NCBI GenBank assembly: GCA_965279095.1
Contig: CBDIHH010000004.1
Span: forward strand, 372,001-436,000
From: CBDIHH01 sp965279095
Lineage (GTDB): Bacteria > Pseudomonadota > Alphaproteobacteria > Caulobacterales > Caulobacteraceae
Direction of reading: 5' to 3'
DNA: 64,000 nucleotides
Shown: one piece after another, positions 58,044 to 64,000 of the stretch
How the letters are laid out: every line of letters begins with the position of its first letter
Position numbering within the stretch: the first letter of the stretch is position 1
Notes under the pieces: model-generated
Seen by the model: the letters and a program-made list of their open reading frames with translations, nothing else
Database searches by the model: none
What the model was told of the DNA's origin: nothing
Program-made: the position numbers and the translations under genes

Positions 58044-58193
58044 AAACCATAGATGGTATTTCGCTAACCCAAATGCGTAAAAACCATAGATGGTTTTCAT
58101 CTGCCCATAAACGCGTGAAAACCATAGATGGTATCCCGCCTGAAAGCCATAGACTAGTAGAGTCTACTAAGAATAGTAGTCTATGGTTTTCAC
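58040..58193. repeat. Iteron-like direct repeats and a long inverted repeat, candidate origin
   Basis: Three copies of GTGAAAACCATAGATGGT occur at 58040-58057, 58077-58094 (one change, GTA for GTG) and 58115-58132, spaced 37 and 38 bases. A fourth partial copy (58140-58153) and an inverted copy TCTATGGTTTTCAC (58180-58193) follow. Each full copy contains the dyad ACCAT-AG-ATGGT. The last two units make a 16-base inverted repeat (58141-58156 and 58177-58192) that can form a hairpin. This is the usual build of a replication origin or a repressor-binding array. Confidence 0.75.
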
Positions 58194-58257
58194 CAGTGGC
58201 TAGTACCGGCTTCGCCGGGCTATGCGCCTTCCGCCTCATGGCTCAGGCGCCAGACTA

Positions 58258-58648
58258 GATGGGTTGCACCCGAAAAGGGGACTACGCGCTCAGCTACGCC
58301 TCGCTCGACTACGCCTCCCTCTGGTCGGGTCTAGGTCTATTTCTCGTGAAGGAAGTGATTCCTCAATCGGTAGTCATTTCGGTCAATTTATAGATAAGGT
58401 TTGGGTCAGGTCAAAAAGAAGTCGTGTGGGAGGTGCCCAATGCCGTCAAAGGAAGGTTGGGAAATTTGGACCCGCGCCGCGCCGGATGGGAGCCCGCTGG
58501 ATCCGCCCAGCAGCATGCGCCCGCTACCCACCTAGCCGAGATAGATCATGCCCCCTGGTGAGGCGAGGTCATAAGGGGCTTTCACAGCCATGGACTTCGA
58601 AGCGTGCCCAACGCTATGCTGACCCCTTTGCGTGTGGAGGGTTGTTGG
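58258..58648. other. 391-base region after the repeat array
   Basis: The first 80 bases are repetitive (CTACGCC and CTCGCT units) and may fold. The middle part near 58330-58430 is AT-rich. I see one small frame (58440-58535) with a good ribosome site and no other gene. Confidence 0.4.
58440..58535 (+). CDS. Possible 31-residue protein
   Basis: The frame starts MPSKEGWEIWTRAAPDGSPL and ends RPLPT, with GGGAGG seven bases before the ATG, a very good ribosome site for an otherwise unremarkable region. The product has no recognised motif. The case rests on the ribosome site alone. Confidence 0.35.
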   Translation: MPSKEGWEIWTRAAPDGSPLDPPSSMRPLPT

Positions 58649-59272
58649 ATGCGTGTCAGGACGCTGGCGGCAGTGGTCGCCTGGGGTTTGGTGGGAGGGA
58701 TGGTCAGTCAGGCTGTGGCGGCGCCAGCCAAGGCGAAGCCTAACGCTGCCGTCCAAGCCGTGAAGGCAACAGCGGCACCCGCGACACCTCCCAAGCCGCT
58801 CCGATCTTTCGAGTTCAGGGGGCATCACTTAGGCGACGCTCCGTTCTGCGCTGGCATCGATGGTGCGGTGGCGATTAGATGTGAGGATGATGAGTTAGGG
58901 AAAGGGAATTATGGCGCCCGTTCGATTGGTGGCGTGCCAATTCAGGTGAATGCCTATAATTTTCACAACGGGAAGCTATACGCCATCAATTTTTCTGTGC
59001 ATGTCAACAGTTACACGACATTTTACAACATGCTGGTCGGCAAGTACGGTCCGCCAGACAGCGATACAATGGGGAATCTGAGGACAAGGGCTGGCGTGGA
59101 TTATGACAACATCACTTCGGTTTGGCACTTCGCCGAGGGCGATCTTATCTTAGAAATGCGCTATGCGGACATCAACACGTCCTGGCTTAGGTTCGACAAT
59201 CACAAAGTTGACGCGGAAATTGCGGCGGAGAAGGCAGCGAAGGATCAAGCGGCGGGTAAGTCCGCGCTTTAA
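58649..59272 (+). CDS. Exported hypothetical protein
   Basis: The 207-residue protein starts at 58649, after GGAGGG with eight bases to the ATG; the longer frame lacks such a site. MRVRTLAAVVAWGLVGGMVS is a signal peptide (end near AVAAP). The next 30 residues are Ala/Pro/Lys-rich. The folded part includes FRGHHLGDAPFCAGI, RCEDDELGKGNYGARSIGG and a YGPPDSDTMGN motif, with two Cys that may pair. It is conserved-looking but unrecognised. Confidence 0.65.
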   Translation: MRVRTLAAVVAWGLVGGMVSQAVAAPAKAKPNAAVQAVKATAAPATPPKPLRSFEFRGHHLGDAPFCAGIDGAVAIRCEDDELGKGNYGARSIGGVPIQVNAYNFHNGKLYAINFSVHVNSYTTFYNMLVGKYGPPDSDTMGNLRTRAGVDYDNITSVWHFAEGDLILEMRYADINTSWLRFDNHKVDAEIAAEKAAKDQAAGKSAL

Positions 59273-59305
59273 ATAGCGAAGCAATTGCGGTGCCATTCCG
59301 ATACG

Positions 59306-59548
59306 TTAGGTAATAGGTGCAAGCGCGTTTCCACGCGGTTGGGCGCCAGCGATGGACACTCGCGTCCAGACATCACCATCTGGGCAGGTATGGAAACCTA
59401 GCGCATCGACGTTGCGACGGTCGATATCTACAGACCATCTGTACGCCTCCAGGATGGACCAGGGCGGGCGTTCGCGCATTTCCGCTAGGATTGTAGCCAA
59501 AACCAACACGACGGCTCCAGTGGCTCCCCTGGAGCTATTTAGGTTCAT
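59306..59548 (-). CDS. Possible small hypothetical protein
   Basis: The 80-residue frame starts MNLNSSRGATGAVVLVLATI and continues with EMRERPPWSILEAYRWSVDI. The codon pattern is fair, but GAGGG is too close to the ATG, and the region is repeat-rich further upstream. I list it with low confidence. Confidence 0.3.
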   Translation of the reverse strand: MNLNSSRGATGAVVLVLATILAEMRERPPWSILEAYRWSVDIDRRNVDALGFHTCPDGDVWTRVSIAGAQPRGNALAPIT

Positions 59549-59595
59549 GCCCTCAAACCGATGTTGCGCGCCCTCGCAGGGCGCCGTGTGGAGCC

Positions 59596-59703
59596 GTCTG
59601 GAGCCGCTCCGAAGGGAAGCGCGGGCGGAATGGGCAGGGACGGTCAAGGGAGCCGTCTAGAGCCATCTGGAGGGCATCCAAAAGGCATCCGTCTGGAGAC
59701 CGT
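59596..59703. repeat. Cluster of GTCTGGAG-type dyads downstream of ardC
   Basis: Copies are at 59596-59603, 59655-59662 (GTCTAGAG), 59665-59672 (ATCTGGAG) and 59691-59698. The best copy is CCGTCTGGAGACCGT at 59689-59703. The consensus ACGGTCTGGAGACCGT is a 16-base dyad (ACGGTCT and AGACCGT with a two-base centre). The same element recurs upstream of ardC at 61218-61383. Confidence 0.6.
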
Positions 59704-59761
59704 ACAGGAGGAAGCCCCCCGCCGTGAGGCGAGGGGCTGAAAGGTTCAGGAACGGCAACCG

Positions 59762-61048
59762 TTATGCGGCGAAGGATTCGAAATCCTCCATGGCGTGGTA
59801 ATGGTCGGACTCACCGCGAAGCTCCCGCGCCACGGCATCGATCAGGGTTTGACCGTCAACCGGCTCCATGGTCTCGCGCCCATCCCATGACGGGCGTTTG
59901 GCGTCCGGCAGATAGCCCATGTCGAAAGCCAGTTCCGCCGCGTGCGCGAGGCTCAAGCCATCCTCCCGCACGAGACGGCGCCGGAACGGTCTGTCACGAT
60001 GCCAAAGCTCAGCGTCAAGGGCGCGAAGCTCGCCCCCATCGTCGCGGAGACCGTAGCGGGCGAGGAAGCCCAAGAGTCCACCTTCCTTAGGCTTGCGAAG
60101 GGCAGGGACGGGCACGGGCACGGGCTGGACGACCGCAACCGGCGCCGAGACGGGCAAGGGTTCCGGCTTAGGTTCAGCCGCGAGCTTGTGGAGCAATTCA
60201 ACCGCCTTTGAGGCAGCGGAGGCAGCGGTAAAGATCGCGCGTTTGTCCGCTTTCAAGACCTTGAGCCAGTGCGCCAGATACGCCGCATGATCCTCGCGAG
60301 GCTCAGCCGCCAGACCAAGAGCGGAGCAAACGAACGCCGCGCCCATCTCCGCAACTAGCTCTTCGAAGGCGTAGGCAGAGTCACCAAACCGCTTGCCGAA
60401 GGTGCGATCAAGCCGCGCCTTGCCGCCCGTCCAATGCACCAGTTCATGCGCTGCCGTCGCGTAGAACGACTCCGCGTCATTGAAGAGGCAGAGCGGAGGC
60501 ATCTGGACGAAGTCATGACTCGGGCTAAAGAACGCCTTGTGCCCTCCGTACCGGATATCGGCGCCGACCGAATTCAGGAAGGCTTCAGCCGCTTCAATCC
60601 GTTGCGGTCCGGTCTCTTCGGTCCGGTCAAAGGTCTCAAACAGTTCCGGCTTCAGCCCTTCAATCTGTTCGATATTGAACACCGTATAGGATTTCAAAAA
60701 CGGGATGTCTTTTTCTTCGGTCTCGCCCTTGGTGTTTTCAACGTCTTTTGTGAAGGTGGAGGCATAGACGACGCGAGTCCCTTTGGAACCCTTGCGGACG
60801 CATGCGCCTAGAGCTTGGGCTTGCTTGAACGTCATGAAACGACGTTGACCGAATCCCTGCTCTTGCATGGCTCCCCACAAGAGGAGGAGATTGATTCCAG
60901 AGTAAGCCTTTCCGCATGACCGGATCGGCAGCGGAGGCAGACCGCCCGCGTTCCCGTTCGCCTTCCAGGGCGCCGACCAAGGGCGCACGCCTTGCTCCAA
61001 TTGTTGAACGATCTTGCCCGTGATCTCTGCATAAATATCGGTCTTCAT
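59762..61048 (-). CDS. ardC: ArdC-type antirestriction protein with metalloprotease-like domain
   Basis: The 428-residue protein starts at 61048, MKTDIYAEITGKIVQQLEQG, the beginning of the N-terminal single-strand-DNA-binding domain of ArdC (DUF1738). Residues about 155-270 have the zincin-like domain with HELVH (201-205) and a downstream Glu in FEELVAEMGAAFVCS. The C-terminal 150 residues are an added, Pro-rich and helical extension. ArdC protects incoming single-stranded DNA from restriction during transfer, so it points to conjugation or an integrated mobile element. Dyads at both flanks suggest regulated expression. Confidence 0.88.
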   Translation of the reverse strand: MKTDIYAEITGKIVQQLEQGVRPWSAPWKANGNAGGLPPLPIRSCGKAYSGINLLLLWGAMQEQGFGQRRFMTFKQAQALGACVRKGSKGTRVVYASTFTKDVENTKGETEEKDIPFLKSYTVFNIEQIEGLKPELFETFDRTEETGPQRIEAAEAFLNSVGADIRYGGHKAFFSPSHDFVQMPPLCLFNDAESFYATAAHELVHWTGGKARLDRTFGKRFGDSAYAFEELVAEMGAAFVCSALGLAAEPREDHAAYLAHWLKVLKADKRAIFTAASAASKAVELLHKLAAEPKPEPLPVSAPVAVVQPVPVPVPALRKPKEGGLLGFLARYGLRDDGGELRALDAELWHRDRPFRRRLVREDGLSLAHAAELAFDMGYLPDAKRPSWDGRETMEPVDGQTLIDAVARELRGESDHYHAMEDFESFAA

Positions 61049-61217
61049 GGTCTCGTGCTTTCTATGAAGGTTCAGGAACGGCAACTGACGCACCATTGCC
61101 GCAACCGTTCAGGAATGACAACTAAGAACGACTCGCAACTACTAAAAAAGCGGGCTTCACCTATTCTGAGGGTCGAGCCGGAATATTTTGGACGGTCCGG
61201 GCAGTTTGTGTCTGATC

Positions 61218-61383
61218 GTCTGGAGATCGTCACCCGACCGTCAGACCGTGATTGCCGACCGTCTGGAGACCGTGGCACCGTGGTCATCCGGCATGGTTTG
61301 GCACGGTATCGCGGCATGCATCCGCTAACATATTGGAATCGTTGTGGTCAGTGGCGGTTAGACTGCCATCAGACGGTCTGGAG
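61218..61383. repeat. Cluster of GTCTGGAG-type dyads upstream of ardC
   Basis: Copies are at 61218-61225 (in TCGTCTGGAGATCGTC), 61261-61268 (in ACCGTCTGGAGACCGT, 61258-61273) and 61376-61383 (in CGGTCTGGAGACGGTC). They lie 170-335 bases upstream of the ardC start, in the 61097-61575 gap that has no other gene. The gap also holds a very GC-rich palindromic stretch near 61400-61465. Confidence 0.6.
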
Positions 61384-61575
61384 ACGGTCCAACACCATGG
61401 TCGCGCGCCCTGCGCGCGAGGCGCCCGCGACCCGCCCCCCCACGGGGGGTGCCGCGCGCGTGCCGCTTAATCCGACTGGTCTCTCACATTTTTCAACAAA
61501 ATCCCTTCCGAACCCGTTTTCGCTTCGGATCGGATCAGATTGCCAATAGAATACCGTGACATAAGGGGACTGAAC

Positions 61576-62262
61576 ATGCCGCCTAAGTTCGATCCAGACA
61601 CCGCCCTCAAAGCCGACCTCCAGGACGCTTATCACCGTCTCCAAACGCGTTACGACAGGCTGAAGAAGAAGGCTGCGAAGCAGGAAGCTGAGTTTGAGGC
61701 TGCCGCCGAGGCGGCTGCTGCCGCTGCGAGAAGGAAAGCCAAGAAGGTTGACCCAGCGGTGAACGCGTCAATCGACGAAATGACCATCGAAGTTCGTCGC
61801 CAAGTTCAACGAAATGACCGCCTTAAGTCTCATCTCGTGGAGCGCGACGAGACAATCGCTGACTACGTGGCACAGTTGGAGGGGCTGCTGGCAACGAGCG
61901 CACCCCGAACCCTGGTCAAGGCGATCCTAAAGCCAGGGCTTCGGCACTACGACCCCGACGTGGCACTTCATGTGCAGCTAATCATCGATAACTCGACCCG
62001 CGAGTGGGTAGGCATCGAGACCTGCGGCTACGGTCAGTACAAGTCCACGACGACCATCTTTCCCTTCGCGCTCAAGGGAGAGCGGTTAGACTTCGGCGAA
62101 GGGTTTGAGGGCGAGCGGGACGGTCGCTTACTGATCAAGGGAAAGCCCATTGAGAAGGGGACCATGATTCCGTTCTTTCCCACGGGCGAGGTCAAGTCCA
62201 CTGGAGACGATCTGTTCATCGTGGAGAGCGTCCTGCCGGTCATGCACGGCGCAACTGGCTAG
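61576..62262 (+). CDS. Coiled-coil plus C-terminal-domain hypothetical protein
   Basis: The 228-residue protein starts MPPKFDPDTALKADLQDAYH. Residues about 10-110 form a long charged coiled coil (KKKAAKQEAEFEAAAEAAA and following), and the C-terminal part has beta-rich segments (LVKAILKPGLRHYDPDVALHVQ, GYGQYKSTTTIFPFALKG, IPFFPTG). No family is recognised. It is on the same strand as the following small exported-protein genes. Confidence 0.6.
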   Translation: MPPKFDPDTALKADLQDAYHRLQTRYDRLKKKAAKQEAEFEAAAEAAAAAARRKAKKVDPAVNASIDEMTIEVRRQVQRNDRLKSHLVERDETIADYVAQLEGLLATSAPRTLVKAILKPGLRHYDPDVALHVQLIIDNSTREWVGIETCGYGQYKSTTTIFPFALKGERLDFGEGFEGERDGRLLIKGKPIEKGTMIPFFPTGEVKSTGDDLFIVESVLPVMHGATG

Positions 62263-62297
62263 GACCGCTGGTATGGGCTTCGAAGATAAATATCTTC

Positions 62298-62537
62298 ATG
62301 AACATTCCCATCCTCACCCCTATCCTCGAACAATCATTTTCCAACAAAAAGAAGCACACGGTCAAAGTTGACGATGAGGTCACGCTTGATGTGACGGCCG
62401 CCAAGGCTGGCAGTCCGGTTCGCTCGGCGACCTTAAGCTCGGCGACCTCGTCCTTGGCGTTCACCTTCAGGGTCGATCCAATCCTTGAGGTGATCCTGGA
62501 GCCGAACGCTGACCTGAGCGAACCGCTGCTCCGCTAA
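62298..62537 (+). CDS. Small hypothetical protein
   Basis: The 79-residue product begins MNIPILTPILEQSFSNKKKH and has a Ser/Ala-rich middle and a hydrophobic C-terminal strand region (LAFTFRVDPILEVILEP). It has no ribosome site that I can call with confidence. It lies 35 bases after the previous gene and 38 before the next, so it is probably in their operon. Confidence 0.45.
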   Translation: MNIPILTPILEQSFSNKKKHTVKVDDEVTLDVTAAKAGSPVRSATLSSATSSLAFTFRVDPILEVILEPNADLSEPLLR

Positions 62538-62575
62538 GCGTGGACTCTCACGGCGAAGGTTGGCAGGTTGCCGAC

Positions 62576-63067
62576 ATGAAAGCCGTCGCCCTTGCCCTTG
62601 TTCTCTCTATGATCGCTGTGCAGCCCTGCTGGGCGGCGCCTGAGGTCGATCCCAATGATACCGCTGCAATGGCGGCAGAGACCGCCACAGAGGCAGCCTC
62701 GGTTGCCGCTACTGCGGAGGCTGACGCTGCGGTCATGTCAGCCTTGAAGGCGGCGGGGGATGCCTCCTGGGCGGCTGAGGAAGCCACTGGACCTCGACCC
62801 CCGAATGGCGGGAACACCTTCGTTGACGCCTACGTGGACATGTTCCGATGCGTCTACGATCAGGCGCGTGGACTCTATCGCAACAACACGGTTGCCGATG
62901 CCGCTAAGGCGACGATCTTCAAATGCACGCCACATATCGAGACGTTCCTGCGGATTAGCGTGCGCGAGTCGGGCATGCGGATAACGGAGACCGACCGGAA
63001 GGAGCTAGACCAGAAACTCTATGAGAGCGCGTTCACACGCGTCGTTGAACTCAAGGCGCAGGACTGA
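62576..63067 (+). CDS. Exported Ala-rich hypothetical protein
   Basis: The 163-residue product starts at 62576 with signal peptide MKAVALALVLSMIAVQPCWA and a mature N-terminus near APEVDPND; the GTG at 62540 would spoil the leader. An Ala-rich helical stretch (AAMAAETATEAASVAATAEA) is followed by a folded part with two Cys (MFRCVYDQ and IFKCTPHI) likely to form a disulfide. The function is unknown. Confidence 0.6.
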   Translation: MKAVALALVLSMIAVQPCWAAPEVDPNDTAAMAAETATEAASVAATAEADAAVMSALKAAGDASWAAEEATGPRPPNGGNTFVDAYVDMFRCVYDQARGLYRNNTVADAAKATIFKCTPHIETFLRISVRESGMRITETDRKELDQKLYESAFTRVVELKAQD

Positions 63068-63071
63068 CGCA

Positions 63072-63737
63072 ATGAACTATCTGCATTTCCTCATAGCGGC
63101 GAGGTTAGCGCGCTTCGATCTGTCCGCCGCTGATAATCAGCTAGAGAACACCGGGCGTGATACGCCCAGGCGGGTTTTGCTAGTTAAGCAGCTATTGCTA
63201 TCCCTTGCTAATGTGAACGACCTAGAGCTTATCCTCCGCCCTCTTTATCAGCAGGAGCCTCAACTAAGTGCTTCGTACAAGCCTCATGCCAAGGGAATTG
63301 AATTTGCCAAATACCTGCGCAATATATTTGTTGGGCATATCGACCCAAAGCTTACTGCCAAGGCTGCCGAATGGAAGCCAGAGATTTTTGCGCTTCTAGG
63401 TAATAAGCTCAAGGTGTCCGCGTCGGAGGAGGTTATGTTAATGGCTGTCGGGTCTATGTTGAGCAATGCCGTCCTGGAGACCGCCATCAATACGTTTGTC
63501 TCGGGCAGCGATAGCCACAAACTATTCGACACCGAAACTGACCTTGGCTACCCGCCTGACAGCATACGCTTCCCCAATTGGCTTGGTTCTACGGTGCATG
63601 GCGCAATAGCCTTCCTTGAAGAGGTGGAGAGCGCCGTCTCGAATTACTATGAATTGCCAGATTACGATGAGAATATGTTCGAATTGGCTTTTAAGGCGGG
63701 CATGACCAACTTTAAGTTCATCTCCAGGAAGGGCTAG
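63072..63737 (+). CDS. Helical hypothetical protein
   Basis: The 221-residue product starts four bases after the previous stop with MNYLHFLIAARLARFDLSAA. It is mostly alpha-helical, has no leader or membrane segment, and no recognised motif (VLETAINTFVSG, GSTVHGAIAFLEEVE). The base composition is AT-richer than the neighbours, fitting recent acquisition. Confidence 0.55.
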   Translation: MNYLHFLIAARLARFDLSAADNQLENTGRDTPRRVLLVKQLLLSLANVNDLELILRPLYQQEPQLSASYKPHAKGIEFAKYLRNIFVGHIDPKLTAKAAEWKPEIFALLGNKLKVSASEEVMLMAVGSMLSNAVLETAINTFVSGSDSHKLFDTETDLGYPPDSIRFPNWLGSTVHGAIAFLEEVESAVSNYYELPDYDENMFELAFKAGMTNFKFISRKG

Positions 63738-63746
63738 GGCTTACAA

Positions 63747-64000
63747 ATGCGTATTGTCCGCTTTTTAACGGTAATTTCTGCCATGTGGCTCCAGGGTTGC
63801 ACTGCTGGTGGTAATGACCCTCGCATCTGTCAGGAGCCACATTCCGTGGATACCCCGCGTTCGGGGGGAGACCTGTCGATCACTTACCGCACTGACGTTA
63901 CCGATAGTTGCTTGCACAAGTGGGGCTATCGGCTGGCGCGGTCGTCCGATCCTGTCCATGAGGTTGCTGAGGCGGTGATTGGTGCATGCTGGGATACGAT
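63747..64000 (+). CDS. Lipoprotein, 3' end beyond the window
   Basis: The frame starts with ATG at 63747 after AGGG and reads MRIVRFLTVISAMWLQGCTA, a lipoprotein leader with lipobox LQGC. At least 84 residues follow without a stop to the window edge (GGDLSITYRTDVTDSCLHKWG is a folded-looking part). It is translated in the same direction as the two genes before it and is probably in their operon. Confidence 0.65.
   Translation, partial: MRIVRFLTVISAMWLQGCTAGGNDPRICQEPHSVDTPRSGGDLSITYRTDVTDSCLHKWGYRLARSSDPVHEVAEAVIGACWDT

Larger units (their letters stand above)
48100..64000. mobile_element. Integrated mobile island, right end outside the window
   Basis: The segment starts with a tyrosine integrase read toward the junction. 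The genes have lower GC, many are small and of unknown function, and several belong to families typical of mobile DNA: a DNA methyltransferase, ArdC, GIY-YIG, SIR2-like and Rap1a/Tai-like proteins, and a C4-like regulatory RNA. An iteron-like array is at 58040-58193. No capsid, tail or terminase genes are seen, so this may be a phage satellite, an integrative mobilizable element or an integrated plasmid-like replicon. The left boundary is approximate. Confidence 0.8.

Noticed and set aside
58040..58193. Possible short CRISPR array
   Set aside because: Repeats are only 18 bases with about 19-base gaps, contain an internal dyad, differ at the end, and no cas genes are near. The layout fits iterons.

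Overview
The window is chromosomal DNA from a high-GC alphaproteobacterium. Several traits fit the Caulobacterales (Caulobacter or Phenylobacterium): three large TonB-dependent receptors, many twin-arginine (Tat) leaders, alphaproteobacterial-style chemotaxis and c-di-GMP proteins, and a very GC-rich coding bias. The genus is an inference, because the window has no rRNA or other phylogenetic marker.

Positions 1-25150 hold a dense catabolic and uptake region. It has SnoaL-like, MetE-like and HpcH/HpaI aldolase-like genes, an MFS permease and a TonB receptor. A LacI-type regulator, a HisD-like dehydrogenase and a bicupin follow, then two hydrolytic or decarboxylase-like enzymes. Next come two DUF4437-type cupins separated by a tiny Tat-leader protein, and a TonB receptor carrying a C-terminal OmpA domain. 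A TPP-dependent enzyme, a DUF1838-like protein and a third TonB receptor with its MFS permease, oxidoreductase and quinone reductase complete the region, followed by a MarR regulator. Three copies of the dyad TGCATYCGRATGCA lie upstream of the first TonB receptor, the HisD-like gene and the bicupin, and flank the LacI gene. They define a local regulon that can be read directly from the sequence. The substrate is unknown.

Positions 25190-44404 are mixed chromosomal genes: a coupled FIST / PAS-GGDEF-EAL pair, a glyoxalase-like protein, a GPH-type transporter, a GMC oxidoreductase and a secreted RTX-GH16 glycanase. A methyltransferase/RraA-like operon, a cytochrome c-PQQ dehydrogenase fusion, an amidohydrolase operon behind a perfect TTCACATATGTGAA palindrome, and a PAS-containing chemoreceptor follow.

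Positions 44978-47703 form one tight reverse-strand operon: folE, a BLUF blue-light sensor, a DCC (DUF393) protein, a DUF3429-like membrane protein and an SDR. It looks like a light-response operon.

From about 48100 to the end of the window there is an integrated mobile island with visibly lower GC and different codon use. It begins with a tyrosine integrase and carries a winged-helix-like protein, a double-domain DNA methyltransferase, a MarR-like regulator, a SIR2-like protein, small cysteine-rich proteins, a GIY-YIG/RAMA-like protein, an ArdC-type antirestriction protein and a series of small exported or lipid-anchored proteins. Its core at 57126-58193 combines a sigma70-like promoter, a structured leader with C4-type self-complementarity (one segment complementary to the Shine-Dalgarno of the next gene, another complementary to a terminator loop), an unrecognised 249-residue protein, and an iteron-like repeat array ending in a long inverted repeat. 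No phage structural genes are seen, so a phage satellite, an integrative mobilizable element or an integrated plasmid-like replicon are the leading options. The right end of the island lies outside the window.
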